This document shows, in pieces, positions 1 to 8,681 of a DNA stretch of 64,000 nt (positions within the stretch are counted from its first letter, which is position 1; each line of letters begins with the position of its first letter). The position numbers and the translations under genes are program-made. The stretch is taken from contig NZ_JADFCM010000008.1 in NCBI RefSeq assembly GCF_015234585.1, positions 186,001-250,000 on the forward strand, written 5' to 3'. The notes under the pieces were generated by a model that saw only the letters and a list, made by a program, of their open reading frames with translations, had not been told where the DNA came from and searched no databases. This DNA comes from Pseudalkalibacillus hwajinpoensis (GTDB lineage Bacteria > Bacillota > Bacilli > Bacillales > Guptibacillaceae).

Positions 1-150
1 TCATTAGAAGATCATATTGAATCTATCGAAAAGAAATATATCGAGAAAGCGATTCAAGACGCGAAGTGGAATATTACGCAGGCCAGTAAGCTACTAGGCA
101 TCAGTCGATATGCCCTGCAGCGTCGAATTGATAAATACGATATAACATGA
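1..150 (+). CDS. C-terminal end of a sigma-54-dependent-type regulator (Fis HTH)
   Basis: The reading frame is open from the first base and stops with TGA at 148-150, giving 49 visible residues. They form a Fis-type helix-turn-helix: a helix (KKYIEKAIQDAKWNITQAS), then KLLGISRYALQRRIDKY. This arrangement is typical of the DNA-binding tail of bacterial enhancer-binding proteins that activate sigma-54 RNA polymerase. The AAA+ and sensor domains lie outside the window. It runs in the same direction as the 5-oxoprolinase operon but is separated from it by a terminator, so control of that operon is possible but not shown; I saw no -24/-12 promoter in 181-288. Confidence 0.8.
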   Translation, partial: SLEDHIESIEKKYIEKAIQDAKWNITQASKLLGISRYALQRRIDKYDIT

Positions 151-155
151 GCGAA

Positions 156-181
156 ATCGCCCGATATGGGCGGTTTTTTTG
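156..181 (+). terminator. Rho-independent terminator of the Fis-type regulator
   Basis: A CGCCC / GGGCG stem with a GATAT loop is followed by a run of seven T. It lies directly after the stop codon. Confidence 0.85.
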
Positions 182-288
182 TGCGGAATCTTATAAAATT
201 ATCTGAAAATTACGTGATATCGTAGAGATAAGAGAAAAAACGCATCGATTCATGCAACGGATGAATCATATAAAAAAGGGGGAATTTG

Positions 289-1518
289 ATGGCTTCGAAA
301 AATAAAGCACCATTATCGATAGAGAATCGTCCAACGAAAAGCAAATGGGGCGTCATTCTTGGCGCTGCCTTCTTAATGGGCTCATCAGCTATTGGACCAG
401 GTTTTCTAACCCAGACGGCTGTCTTTACCGAACAACTTCTAGCAAGCTTTGGGTTTGTTATTCTAATGTCCATTATTTTAGACATTGGTGTACAAGCTAA
501 TATTTGGCGAATCATTGCAGTATCTAAGAAAAAAGGTCAGGACATCGCCAACATGGTTGTCCCTGGACTTGGCTATTTTCTTGCGTTCGCCGTAGCGCTT
601 GGTGGACTTGCCTTTAATATTGGGAACGTCGGTGGTGCCGGACTCGGGATGAATGTTCTCTTTGGCATTGATCCTCGTATCGGTGCAGCGATTACAGGCG
701 TGATTACGATTGGAATTTTCCTTTCGAAGGAAGCTGGCGTGGCGATGGATAAAATCGCGCGAATTCTCGGTGGAATTATGATTTTACTTACATTGTACGT
801 AGCGTTCCAAAGTAATCCACCAGTCGGAGATGCGATTACGCATACATTTGCGCCAGATAAAATTGATGTGTTTGCGATTATTACATTAGTCGGTGGAACA
901 GTTGGGGGATACATTACGTTTGCAGGGGGACATCGTCTGCTTGATGCGGGGATTTCAGGTAAAGAAAACCTCCACCAGGTAACGAAAAGCTCTGTTTCAG
1001 GAATTTTAATTGCGTCGATCATGCGTGTCTTTTTATTCCTTGCGGTGTTAGGTGTTGTTTCAACAGGATTTAAATTAGATCCTGCGAATCCTCCAGCTTC
1101 TGTTTTCCAACAAGCAGCCGGGGCGATTGGTTATAAAATGTTTGGTGTTGTTCTTTGGGCAGCAGGAATTACGTCAGTCGTTGGTGCGGCGTATACATCT
1201 GTTTCGTTCCTAAGAACGCTATCGAAGAAAGTGGATCGTCATCATTCAGGAGTAACGATTGGATTTATTGCCGTATCGACGATCATTTTCACTTTCATCG
1301 GAAAGCCGGTTCTGTTACTGATCCTTGCTGGAGCATTTAACGGATTGATTTTACCGGTTGCTCTTGGGACGCTCCTTGTAGCTGCTTATAAGAAATCAAT
1401 CGTAGGGGATTACAAGCATCCGCTATGGCTAACGATCTTTGGTGGGTTTGTCTTCCTTATTACCGCTTATTTAGCCATCGTTACACTTATTGATAAAGTG
1501 CCACAGCTTTTTTCTTAA
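289..1518 (+). CDS. ycsG: NRAMP-family transporter YcsG-like
   Basis: About 409 residues with roughly eleven hydrophobic membrane segments. The NRAMP family moves divalent metal ions, but the YcsG branch is consistently found with 5-oxoprolinase genes and its substrate is not settled. The N-terminal helix has GSSAIGPGFLTQTA, the counterpart of the DPGN-containing first helix of metal-transporting NRAMPs. The canonical DPGN is absent, which argues for a different substrate. I start at ATG 289, preceded by AAAAAAGGGGG; a TTG directly upstream at 286 is less likely. It is the first gene of the pxp operon, with the next start 18 bases after its stop. Inference: it imports 5-oxoproline or a related compound, or a metal needed by the pathway. 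Confidence 0.85.
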   Translation: MASKNKAPLSIENRPTKSKWGVILGAAFLMGSSAIGPGFLTQTAVFTEQLLASFGFVILMSIILDIGVQANIWRIIAVSKKKGQDIANMVVPGLGYFLAFAVALGGLAFNIGNVGGAGLGMNVLFGIDPRIGAAITGVITIGIFLSKEAGVAMDKIARILGGIMILLTLYVAFQSNPPVGDAITHTFAPDKIDVFAIITLVGGTVGGYITFAGGHRLLDAGISGKENLHQVTKSSVSGILIASIMRVFLFLAVLGVVSTGFKLDPANPPASVFQQAAGAIGYKMFGVVLWAAGITSVVGAAYTSVSFLRTLSKKVDRHHSGVTIGFIAVSTIIFTFIGKPVLLLILAGAFNGLILPVALGTLLVAAYKKSIVGDYKHPLWLTIFGGFVFLITAYLAIVTLIDKVPQLFS

Positions 1519-1536
1519 TTGTTAGGAGGAACATGT

Positions 1537-2283
1537 GTGAAACTTGATTATTATCCGCTTGGTGATACGGGCATTCAGCTTGTATTTGGTACCGAGATAT
1601 CAGAAGAAACGAATCAGAAAATAAGAATGTTTGCAGACGAACTTGCAAAGCACCCTATTAATGGAGTCGAAGAATGGGTGCCAGCTTATACAACGTTAAC
1701 GATTTATTATCTTCCAAGCAAAATTTCTTACAGTACACTGAAAGAAAAGCTTGAAGACATGAACGAACAACAACATGGAAGAGAAGCAGAATCTGCTTCT
1801 CTTGTTTATATCATCCCAACCTATTATGGGGATGAAGTAGGATCCGATTTGGAGTTTGTAGCGGAGCATAACGGATTAAGTAAAGAAGAAGTGATCTCAA
1901 TTCACGCAGATAAAGATTACCTTATTTACATGATGGGCTTTGTTCCTGGATTCCCTTATCTAGGAGGAATGTCTGAAGAAATCGCAACGCCAAGACGTGA
2001 AAACCCACGTGCTGAAATAGAACCTGGATCTGTTGGGATTGCTGGAGCTCAAACGGGCGTTTATCCGCTAGAGTCACCTGGTGGCTGGCAGCTTATTGGA
2101 CAAACGCCTGTTAAGCTATATGACCCGACAAGTGAGGATCCGATTTTATTAGAATCAGGTCATTACTTACGTTTTGTTTCTGTTAGTAAAACAGAGTTTC
2201 TAGAAATTAAAGAAGCAATTAAGCGTGGAGACTATGTCGTTGAAACCGAAGAGAAGAAGGTGGGATATCATGAAGTCAGTTGA
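1537..2283 (+). CDS. pxpB: 5-oxoprolinase subunit PxpB (KipI-like)
   Basis: About 248 residues, full length for the PxpB/KipI family, which is related to allophanate hydrolase subunit 1. With PxpA and PxpC it makes the ATP-dependent 5-oxoprolinase that opens 5-oxo-L-proline to L-glutamate in the cytoplasm. The family signature MGFVPGFPYLGGM and the later SPGGWQLIGQTP stretch are both present. The start is GTG 1537, six bases after AGGAGGA at 1524-1530; the frame is also open to TTG 1519, which has no ribosome site. In B. subtilis the homologue KipI also inhibits the sporulation kinase KinA. Whether that moonlighting role holds here cannot be read from the sequence. It overlaps pxpA by 14 bases. 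Confidence 0.92.
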   Translation: MKLDYYPLGDTGIQLVFGTEISEETNQKIRMFADELAKHPINGVEEWVPAYTTLTIYYLPSKISYSTLKEKLEDMNEQQHGREAESASLVYIIPTYYGDEVGSDLEFVAEHNGLSKEEVISIHADKDYLIYMMGFVPGFPYLGGMSEEIATPRRENPRAEIEPGSVGIAGAQTGVYPLESPGGWQLIGQTPVKLYDPTSEDPILLESGHYLRFVSVSKTEFLEIKEAIKRGDYVVETEEKKVGYHEVS

Positions 2284-3043
2284 TTTAAATAGTGATTTAG
2301 GAGAAAGCTTTGGGGCGTACAAAATCGGTAATGATGAGAATGTTCTTCCTTTTATTTCATCAGCCAATATCGCGTGCGGTTATCATGCGGGGGATCATAA
2401 CGTCATGATGAAAACAGTTGAGTTAGCCAAGTCTCTTGGGGTTTCTATTGGTGCACATCCGGGATTTCCTGACCTCGGAGGGTTTGGCAGGCGAGATATG
2501 AACATGTCACCTGATGAGGTATATAATCTCGTCGCATATCAAGTCGGTGCCATTCAGGGTGTTGCGAATGTCCATCAAGCCACTGTTTATCACGTGAAGC
2601 CTCACGGTGCGCTTTATAATAAAGCATCGAAAGATTCTGCTATTGCCAAAGCGATTGCAAACGCTATCTATGCTGTTAACCCTGATCTCGTTTTATACGG
2701 ATTGGCAGGAAGCGAATTAGTGAAGGCAGGAAAAGCATGCGGGTTAACCGTAGCGGAAGAAGTTTTCGCTGATCGCACGTACCAGCAAGATGGTACGCTG
2801 ACTCCAAGAACGGAGCCGAATGCGATGATTCATGATGCGGACGAAGCTGTGGAACGAGTCATTCGCATGATAACGGAAGGGAAAGTAACCGCCGTCAATG
2901 GCAGCGATATTAGCATTCAAGCTGATACGATTTGCGTGCACGGAGATGAGCCTGAGGCGCTGCTTTTTGTTCAAAAATTGAGAGAACGTATCGAGGAAAA
3001 TGGAATAGAGATCAAGCGTGTTGGAGTGAATGCCAGTGTCTAA
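2270..3043 (+). CDS. pxpA: 5-oxoprolinase subunit PxpA (LamB/YcsF family)
   Basis: About 257 residues, normal for the LamB/YcsF family. The N-terminus carries the family signature DLNSDLGESFG, followed by SANIACGYHAGDH and the HPGFPDLGGFGRR and VKPHGALYN motifs, so a complete, active-looking protein is encoded. PxpA works with PxpB and PxpC to convert 5-oxoproline to glutamate with ATP hydrolysis. The start is ATG 2270 after AAGGTGGG; a longer frame from 2225 lies entirely inside pxpB and lacks a ribosome site. The overlap with pxpB indicates translational coupling. The gene order B-A-C differs from the B. subtilis order, where ycsF comes first. Confidence 0.93.
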   Translation: MKSVDLNSDLGESFGAYKIGNDENVLPFISSANIACGYHAGDHNVMMKTVELAKSLGVSIGAHPGFPDLGGFGRRDMNMSPDEVYNLVAYQVGAIQGVANVHQATVYHVKPHGALYNKASKDSAIAKAIANAIYAVNPDLVLYGLAGSELVKAGKACGLTVAEEVFADRTYQQDGTLTPRTEPNAMIHDADEAVERVIRMITEGKVTAVNGSDISIQADTICVHGDEPEALLFVQKLRERIEENGIEIKRVGVNASV

Positions 3044-3986
3044 CTCACTATTTAAAGTAAAAAAATCAGGTCTTTTATCCACCATTCAGGACGAGGGGAG
3101 AAAAGGGTATCAGCAGTATGGCATTGTTGTATCAGGAGCCATGGATTCTTTTTCAATGAATATCGCTAATTTTCTTGTTGGTAACAAAGGGAATGAAGCG
3201 GTTCTTGAAGTAACGGTTATGGGCCCTGTTTTAGAAGTGTTAAATCATGCTGTTATAGCGATCTGTGGCGGTAACCTTTCCCCAAAAGTGAACGGTGAAA
3301 AGGTTCAAATGTGGAAGAGCTTCGAAGTAAAAGAAGGGGATCGGCTAGAATTTGGGCAGCCGCTTTCAGGAGCAAGGTCATATATCAGCGTCGCAGGCGG
3401 CTACGATGTTCCATTCGTTATGGGCAGTAAATCAACTTATTTAAAAGCAGGGATTGGCGGTATTGAAGGACGAGCTCTTGAAAAAGGTGACGTGCTTTAT
3501 CGTGCAGAAGAATTCAAAGGAGTTAGCGGACGTGCCCTTCACCCTGAAGAAATTCCTGACTATCATAAAGAGCTCGATATACGCGTCGTCATGGGCCCTC
3601 ATGCTTTTACTGAAAAAGGGACCGATACCTTTCTATCTACTCCTTATGAAGTGACGCCGCAATCAGATCGAATGGGCTTTCGCTTGAAAGGTGAGAAAAT
3701 CGAGCACGCGGGCTCGGCCGATATTATTTCTGAAGCGATTCCGCTTGGCGGGATTCAAGTGCCTGCTAGTGGCGATCCGATCATTCTTATGTCAGATCGC
3801 CAGACAACCGGCGGTTATACACGAATCGCCACTGTTATCTCAAGTGACATTCCATATCTCGCTCAAGCGATGCCAGGTAGTACGATTCGTTTTCGTGAAG
3901 TAACTGTAGAAGAAGCGCAAGAAGCTTATGAAGAGAATGATCGTTTTATCCGTACGTTAGGTAAAGTGTCTAATCCCCGTCGATAA
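3036..3986 (+). CDS. pxpC: 5-oxoprolinase subunit PxpC (KipA-like)
   Basis: About 316 residues of the PxpC/KipA family, homologous to allophanate hydrolase subunit 2 and to part of urea carboxylase; databases often call it a biotin-dependent carboxyltransferase domain. It begins [17 protein letters not shown] and continues with [14 protein letters not shown], which are the family hallmarks, and has [15 protein letters not shown] near the end. It is the third 5-oxoprolinase subunit. I prefer the GTG at 3036, nine bases from GGAG; the ATG at 3030 sits only three bases from it. It overlaps pxpA by 8 bases with this start. Immediately downstream are accB and accC, which makes the carboxyltransferase-like fold more interesting here. 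Confidence 0.92.
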   Translation: MSNSLFKVKKSGLLSTIQDEGRKGYQQYGIVVSGAMDSFSMNIANFLVGNKGNEAVLEVTVMGPVLEVLNHAVIAICGGNLSPKVNGEKVQMWKSFEVKEGDRLEFGQPLSGARSYISVAGGYDVPFVMGSKSTYLKAGIGGIEGRALEKGDVLYRAEEFKGVSGRALHPEEIPDYHKELDIRVVMGPHAFTEKGTDTFLSTPYEVTPQSDRMGFRLKGEKIEHAGSADIISEAIPLGGIQVPASGDPIILMSDRQTTGGYTRIATVISSDIPYLAQAMPGSTIRFREVTVEEAQEAYEENDRFIRTLGKVSNPRR

Positions 3987-3999
3987 AGGAGAATACAAC

Positions 4000-4476
4000 A
4001 TGTTAAGTTCAAAAGAAATTATTGAAATGATTAAATATGTGGATGGTTCAACTGTAGATGAGGTTCATTATGAACATGATAGCTTCGTAGTAAAAGTGAA
4101 AAACCAGAATCCTTACGGAGATGGCCAAGTTAAAAGAGAAGAGCAGGAGTCTGCTAATGTCACACCAACGGCCGTAGAGGAGCGCGGGCAGGGTAATGTT
4201 ATCCCGAGTCAAGACGAGGAAGAGATCTCAGAAAGCACTCATACCGTTACGTCACCAATGGTTGGGATGTTCTACTCCTCACCTTCACCTGATGATCCCG
4301 CCTTTATCCAAGTAGGGGATGCTGTTCAGGAAGAAACCGTTGTTTGTGTACTAGAAGCGATGAAGATGTTCAATGATGTGCAAGCAGATGTGAATGGAGA
4401 AATCATCGAAATTCTTGTCGAGAATGGTGACCTTGTTGAATTTGGTCAACCGCTATTCTTAGTAAAGCCAGAATAG
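4000..4476 (+). CDS. accB: Biotin carboxyl carrier protein, AccB-like
   Basis: 158 residues with the standard layout: an N-terminal helical part, a charged low-complexity linker (about residues 40-80), and a C-terminal biotinyl domain. The biotin-accepting lysine is in EAMKM at about residue 122, and the [14 protein letters not shown] entry to the domain is intact. In acetyl-CoA carboxylase this carries carboxybiotin between the carboxylase and the transferase. AAAGGAG precedes the ATG. Here it sits between pxpC and a biotin carboxylase and not with fabZ or accAD. It is therefore probably a pathway-dedicated second copy, but that cannot be proved without the rest of the genome. Confidence 0.9.
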   Translation: MLSSKEIIEMIKYVDGSTVDEVHYEHDSFVVKVKNQNPYGDGQVKREEQESANVTPTAVEERGQGNVIPSQDEEEISESTHTVTSPMVGMFYSSPSPDDPAFIQVGDAVQEETVVCVLEAMKMFNDVQADVNGEIIEILVENGDLVEFGQPLFLVKPE

Positions 4477-4486
4477 GAGGGATCAG

Positions 4487-5833
4487 ATGGGTATTCATAA
4501 AGTACTAATTGCAAATCGAGGCGAGATCGCCGTTCGCATTATTCGCGCCTGCCACGAGCTAAACCTTACTGCTGTAGCGGTATATTCAGAAGCGGATCGG
4601 GACGCGCTTCATGTTCAACTAGCAGATGAGAGCTACTGTATTGGACCAACAGCTTCAAGTGAAAGCTACTTAAATGTTGGGAATATCATGACTGTTGCTA
4701 TAAATAGTGGTGTAGATGCCATTCATCCGGGATACGGTTTTCTTGCAGAAAATGCAAGTTTTGCAGAGATCTGCGAAGACTGTGACATTGCGTTTATTGG
4801 TCCTAGTAAAGAGGCCATTAATCGCATGGGAACGAAGGATGTTGCGCGAGCGACGATGGAAGAAGCGGGCGTTCCAGTAGTCCCGGGTTCAGACGGCATT
4901 ATTGAAACGAAAGAAGAAGCGCTTGAGCTTGCGAGTGAAATGGGATATCCCATTATTATTAAAGCAACTGCAGGCGGTGGCGGCAAAGGAATTCGAGTCG
5001 TACACGAGGAAGAAGAACTGATTAAAGCGATCAACATGACACAGCAGGAAGCAGAGAAAGCATTTGGTAATCCAGGAGTCTATATTGAAAAGTTTATAGA
5101 GGATTTTCGCCATATCGAAATCCAAATTATTGCGGATCTCTACGGAAACGTCATTCATCTAGGTGAGCGAGACTGCTCGATTCAAAGACGTATGCAGAAG
5201 CTCGTTGAAGAAACACCTTCACCTGCTTTAGATCAATCAATTCGTGAAGCAATGGGAGAAGCGGCTGTTCGGGCAGCTAAAGCTGTGAATTACGCTGGGG
5301 CAGGAACAGTCGAGTTTATTTATGACCATAATGGAAACTACTATTTCATGGAGATGAATACTAGAATCCAGGTGGAGCATCCCGTAACAGAAATGGTCAC
5401 CGGGGTTGATTTGATTAAAGAACAAATCAGAGTGGCCGATGGAGAAAGACTTTCCCTCACACAGGATGAAGTGATTTTGAAGGGATGGTCAATTGAATGC
5501 CGCATCAATGCAGAAGATCCTGAGAACGGATTTATGCCATCACCTGGGAAAGTAGAAACGTATTTACCTCCAGGCGGTTTTGGCGTGAGAGTTGATTCAG
5601 CCGTTTATCCAGGCTACGTGATTCCTCCGTTTTATGACTCGATGGTAGCGAAACTTATTACATACGGCGCTACTCGTGAGGAAGCGATGCAGCGTATGAA
5701 GCGGGCACTCAGTGAATTTATGATCAAAGGTGTGAAAACAACGATTCCCTTTCATCAAAAATTACTAAGGCATGAGAAGTTCGTTGAAGGTGATTTTAAT
5801 ACAAAGTTTCTTGAGATCTATAAAGAGCTATAA
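4487..5833 (+). CDS. accC: Biotin carboxylase, AccC-like
   Basis: 448 residues, the usual size for a stand-alone biotin carboxylase, which uses ATP and bicarbonate to carboxylate biotin on its carrier. It starts [17 protein letters not shown]. The ATP-grasp glycine loop GGGGKGIR is at about residues 163-170, ERDCSIQRR and [15 protein letters not shown] follow, and the C-terminal domain ends cleanly. All key motifs are intact. AGGAGG lies before the ATG, and accB ends ten bases upstream. It is in one transcript with pxpABC and ycsI, with no gap long enough for a promoter. A role in a 5-oxoproline-linked carboxylation is inference; a general fatty-acid role cannot be excluded. Confidence 0.93.
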   Translation: MGIHKVLIANRGEIAVRIIRACHELNLTAVAVYSEADRDALHVQLADESYCIGPTASSESYLNVGNIMTVAINSGVDAIHPGYGFLAENASFAEICEDCDIAFIGPSKEAINRMGTKDVARATMEEAGVPVVPGSDGIIETKEEALELASEMGYPIIIKATAGGGGKGIRVVHEEEELIKAINMTQQEAEKAFGNPGVYIEKFIEDFRHIEIQIIADLYGNVIHLGERDCSIQRRMQKLVEETPSPALDQSIREAMGEAAVRAAKAVNYAGAGTVEFIYDHNGNYYFMEMNTRIQVEHPVTEMVTGVDLIKEQIRVADGERLSLTQDEVILKGWSIECRINAEDPENGFMPSPGKVETYLPPGGFGVRVDSAVYPGYVIPPFYDSMVAKLITYGATREEAMQRMKRALSEFMIKGVKTTIPFHQKLLRHEKFVEGDFNTKFLEIYKEL

Positions 5834-5843
5834 AGGAGATGAC

Positions 5844-6599
5844 GTGTTGGAACCCTGTACACAGCGACATCAGTATCGTGAAAATCTAGATAGTGAAACG
5901 ACATCAGGTAAATGTGATGGCTACTTACAGGCAAATATGATTACGCTTCCGGCTGAGTATGCGTTCGAGTTTCTTCTATTTTGTCAGCGCAATCCAAAGC
6001 CTTGCCCTGTCGTGGATGTACTTGAAGCAGGTCAAGTTACACCTCGTATTGCTGATGCCGACATTCGAACAGATCTGCCCAAGTATCGCATTTATAAAAA
6101 TGGCGAGCTAGAAAGGGAAGTACTTGATTTAAAAGACGTCTGGCAAGATAATTTCGTTACGTTTCTGCTTGGATGCAGCTTTACATTCGAGCGAGCGCTC
6201 GTTGAAAAAGGGATCAGCTTGTTGCACCAGGAAATGAACCGCGTTGTTCCGATGTATCAAACGACGATTCCTTGTGAAGACGCGGGTCGCTTTAATGGGG
6301 AGATGGTTGTAAGCATGAGAGCGATTAACAAAGAAGAGCTCGATGAAACGATACGCATCACATCGAAGTTTCCGCTGGCGCACGGAGCGCCGATTCATGT
6401 GGGCCATCCATCAGAAATAGGCATTGAAAACATAGAGAATCCTGATTACGGGGAATTTACCCCTTTTGATGAAGAAGAGCGAATCCCAGTTTTCTGGGCG
6501 TGTGGCGTTACACCTCAATATGTTGGGTTAAACGTGAAGCCTGAGATGATGATCACGCATGCGCCAGGACACATGCTGATTACGGATCAAAAAGAATAG
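5844..6599 (+). CDS. ycsI: YcsI-like protein, DUF1445 / putative hydro-lyase (D-glutamate cyclase family)
   Basis: About 251 residues matching the DUF1445 family (B. subtilis YcsI), a cytoplasmic protein often labelled putative hydro-lyase and linked by family naming to D-glutamate cyclases, which interconvert D-glutamate and 5-oxo-D-proline. Visible signatures are YLQANMITLPAEYAFEF, CQRNPKPCPVVDV, FLLGCSFTFE and GAPIHVGHP. The start is taken as GTG 5844, five bases after AAAGGAG; TTG 5847 is equally possible. The frame extends upstream into accC but without a start signal. Its position ends the pxp-acc operon, consistent with feeding or draining the 5-oxoproline pool. The exact reaction here is inference. 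Confidence 0.87.
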   Translation: MLEPCTQRHQYRENLDSETTSGKCDGYLQANMITLPAEYAFEFLLFCQRNPKPCPVVDVLEAGQVTPRIADADIRTDLPKYRIYKNGELEREVLDLKDVWQDNFVTFLLGCSFTFERALVEKGISLLHQEMNRVVPMYQTTIPCEDAGRFNGEMVVSMRAINKEELDETIRITSKFPLAHGAPIHVGHPSEIGIENIENPDYGEFTPFDEEERIPVFWACGVTPQYVGLNVKPEMMITHAPGHMLITDQKE

Positions 6600-6619
6600 C
6601 AGCCAGTATTTTGATGAAA

Positions 6620-6674
6620 GAAGTTCGATTCGTTAGCGCAGTTAGTAAGCTGTGCTAGCGATTGAACTTTTTTT
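6620..6674 (+). terminator. Terminator of the pxp-acc-ycsI operon
   Basis: A long imperfect hairpin begins AAGTTCGATTCGTTAGCGCAG and returns CTGTGCTAGCGATTGAACTT, followed by seven T. It lies 20 bases after the ycsI stop. Confidence 0.85.
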
Positions 6675-6771
6675 GATTGTCTTCGTTATGAGAGAGTAGG
6701 TCATTTAGATCATATGATAAAATAAAAGAGATCAATTGAACGTTTCGCCAAAAGTGGGAGGGGTGTAAATC

Positions 6772-6966
6772 ATGACAATTGTTAGCTTCTTACTTATTGG
6801 TTGGATCTTAAGCTGGTTTAAATTTGAGGAGCTGTTTATTCAAGCTTTTCAAGAGCTTTTTAATAAAACGATTACGAAAGCAAGCTACTACTTTATTTTT
6901 TTCTGTATCGGTTTGATCGGAGATATTGTGCTTCTATTGAATGGAACTTTTTTTGAAATGATGTAG
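6772..6966 (+). CDS. Small membrane protein, unknown
   Basis: 64 residues, good ribosome site GGGAGGGGTG before ATG 6772. Two hydrophobic helices (about residues 3-15 and 40-58) flank an amphipathic part with KFEELFIQAFQELFNKTITKAS. I do not recognise a family. It is followed closely by the broken gene at 6993, so the two may once have formed a pair. Confidence 0.6.
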   Translation: MTIVSFLLIGWILSWFKFEELFIQAFQELFNKTITKASYYFIFFCIGLIGDIVLLLNGTFFEMM

Positions 6967-6992
6967 CTATAAATAAAGGTGGAGAGCACGAA

Positions 6993-7265
6993 ATGGTTAG
7001 AAGATCAATTGGGGACGTAGCTGGGTTATACAATCTATTATTAGCACTCGGAGCCATTTCGACAGGCGTTTATATGTTAGGTGGCATGGGCTTTTTTTCT
7101 AGTTATCCACCGGAATGGCAGGGGATTCTTCCTTTTTAAAATTGAGGAGTGCTCGCCCTTATTACGATCGTATTGTTTGGGTTTGGCAATGTTACGGCAT
7201 TGATAACCAGCTTTACCAGGAAGCATAGTAAATCCTATCAATTCTCTCTTCTAAGAGTCATCTAA
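6993..7265 (+). pseudogene. Broken small membrane protein gene
   Basis: AAAGGTGGAGAG precedes ATG 6993, and 48 codons follow with a hydrophobic helix ending at EWQGILPF. Then TAA (7137-7139) and TGA (7143-7145) interrupt the same frame. After them the frame continues with another good helix (VLALITIVLFGFGNVTALI) and a charged tail up to TAA 7263-7265. The simplest reading is a roughly 90-residue two-helix protein inactivated by two nonsense changes or a small local rearrangement. A 48-residue product could still be made. Family not recognised. Confidence 0.55.
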
Positions 7266-7316
7266 ATGACATTAGGTTCTTTTGTCTTCGCTTTTCAAAA
7301 GAATAAATCTTAGTGA

Positions 7317-7349
7317 AAAGTCACTTCCAAAATAGGAATGGCTTTTTTA
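7317..7349 (+). terminator. Probable terminator after the broken gene
   Basis: AAGTCACTTCC and GGAATGGCTT form an imperfect stem around an A-rich loop, followed by six T. Confidence 0.6.
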
Positions 7350-7417
7350 TTTTATAACATTACGAATGACAAAATGACGTAAAAGTGAAAAAATGGAAAA
7401 CGGAGGTGTTAACTATA

Positions 7418-7798
7418 ATGACGAAAGCTAACCGGCTATCTGTTGCGATGTTTTGTCTCATATTGATCAGTATAGGAACAGTGATGATCTTTATTTATTG
7501 GCGAGATGGATACGCGTATTCAAGCGAAATGGTGCTCGGGTGTTTAGGTGTCTTTTTTCTCTCTATTTTGTACTTTGTAGTTTTAACTATTTGGAAAATG
7601 AGACTGCTAAACAAGTACGAATTAAAAGAGAGGACGGGCACATTTCTCAAATGGTTTGCGGGTCTAAGCGTCATGAATCTGTTGTTCTCTTATTTTACTG
7701 CATCGGATATAACCGGATATGAATTTTTCACCTCATTTGGACTAGCGGTGGGCATCGCATTTAGTGATGTGATGTTTCTCAAAAAGAAATCTTATTAG
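7418..7798 (+). CDS. Four-helix membrane protein, unknown
   Basis: About 126 residues from ATG 7418, nine bases after CGGAGGTG; a GTG at 7385 in frame has no site of its own. Four hydrophobic segments are visible: SVAMFCLILISIGTVMIFIY, VLGCLGVFFLSILYFVVLTI, a third near FAGLSVMNLLFSYF, and a last FGLAVGIAFSDVMFL. Positive residues lie in the central loop (KMRLLNKYELKER). No family recognised. It stands 38 bases before an acetyltransferase gene and may be co-transcribed with it. Confidence 0.6.
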   Translation: MTKANRLSVAMFCLILISIGTVMIFIYWRDGYAYSSEMVLGCLGVFFLSILYFVVLTIWKMRLLNKYELKERTGTFLKWFAGLSVMNLLFSYFTASDITGYEFFTSFGLAVGIAFSDVMFLKKKSY

Positions 7799-7836
7799 AT
7801 AAACATTGAAATTCATTTGAAAAAGGAGGATACATA

Positions 7837-8343
7837 ATGAATGTTGCACTTCGATTGGTTAATAAAGATGATCTTCCGTTGATTCAAAAATACGTCTCCT
7901 CTGAAGCCGTTTCTAGGATGACAAACGTTCCTGATCCCTACCCACCTAATGGCGCAGAAAAGTGGTTTGCGATCGTATCAGAAGAACATAAAGCAGGAAA
8001 GCACTTCCCATTCGCCATCGTCGTTGATGGTAATTTCGCTGGAAGTATTTCAGTCAGACGTGAAAGGGAGGGCGTCGGTGCGATCGATTATTGGGTAGCA
8101 CCACCTTTTTGGAAGCGGAGCATTGGTACAAAAGCAGCTGAGCGTGCAATTGAGTTTGGGAAAAAGGAACTTGGCTTCACGATGTTTGAAACGGTTTGTC
8201 TTGTTGAAAACAGAGGATCCGCTCGAGTGCTTGAAAAGGTAGGGTTTCAGGAAGGGAAGGAATTTCAAATTCGAATTGGAGAAAAGCATGAGGGGAAAAT
8301 GGCGAGGACGTACGATTTGAATTCATTATGGTCTAGTATATAA
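7837..8343 (+). CDS. GNAT-family N-acetyltransferase (RimJ/RimL-like)
   Basis: 168 residues with the GNAT layout of ribosomal-protein or small-molecule acetyltransferases. It opens LRLVNKDDLPLIQKY; the conserved core includes GAIDYWVAPPFWKRSIGTKAAERA, where the acetyl-CoA pyrophosphate loop is expected. The C-terminal VENRGSARVLEKVGFQ strand-helix is the standard GNAT motif B. AAAAAGGAGG precedes the ATG. Substrate unknown; the WVAPPFWKRSIGT loop lacks the full Q/R-x-x-G-x-G/A signature of the best-conserved members. It is the last gene before a strong terminator. Confidence 0.82.
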   Translation: MNVALRLVNKDDLPLIQKYVSSEAVSRMTNVPDPYPPNGAEKWFAIVSEEHKAGKHFPFAIVVDGNFAGSISVRREREGVGAIDYWVAPPFWKRSIGTKAAERAIEFGKKELGFTMFETVCLVENRGSARVLEKVGFQEGKEFQIRIGEKHEGKMARTYDLNSLWSSI

Positions 8344-8408
8344 ATAGAGACAGTCTGATAATATTATCAATTTTAGTAGGCTATGGAAGAAATCCTTAAA
8401 TATAGGTC

Positions 8409-8437
8409 AAGGAACTCCTAGAGGAGTTCTTTTTTTT
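8409..8437 (+). terminator. Rho-independent terminator
   Basis: GAACTCCT / AGGAGTTC stem followed by eight T. The rest of 8344-8681 is AT-rich with no gene, and I see no clear promoter or operator in it. Confidence 0.9.
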
Positions 8438-8681
8438 GCAATTTTCTTGGTTGTAAATAAAGATAAACAAACGAACAATCCGACTAATAACTTAATAGCA
8501 GCAATTGGTGATAAATTATATAATTATAATTTGTTACCAATTCCTAGATGTTACTAACGATCAAAGTATGAACGTTTTTAAATCACGACGTTGTACATAA
8601 ACTGTCCGACAATTTGGGATGAAAGCGTAATCATTGAAAGTGTGTTGGGTGCTACAATAAATATTGAAAGGGGGGCTACAG

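Noticed and set aside
181-288. Sigma-54 promoter before the pxp operon, because the upstream gene is a sigma-54-type activator
   Set aside because: No TGGCAC-N5-TTGC-like pair is visible in this region.
8560-8681. SigA promoter TTGAAA ... TACAAT before the PTS regulator
   Set aside because: The spacing is only 13 bases, too short for a standard promoter.
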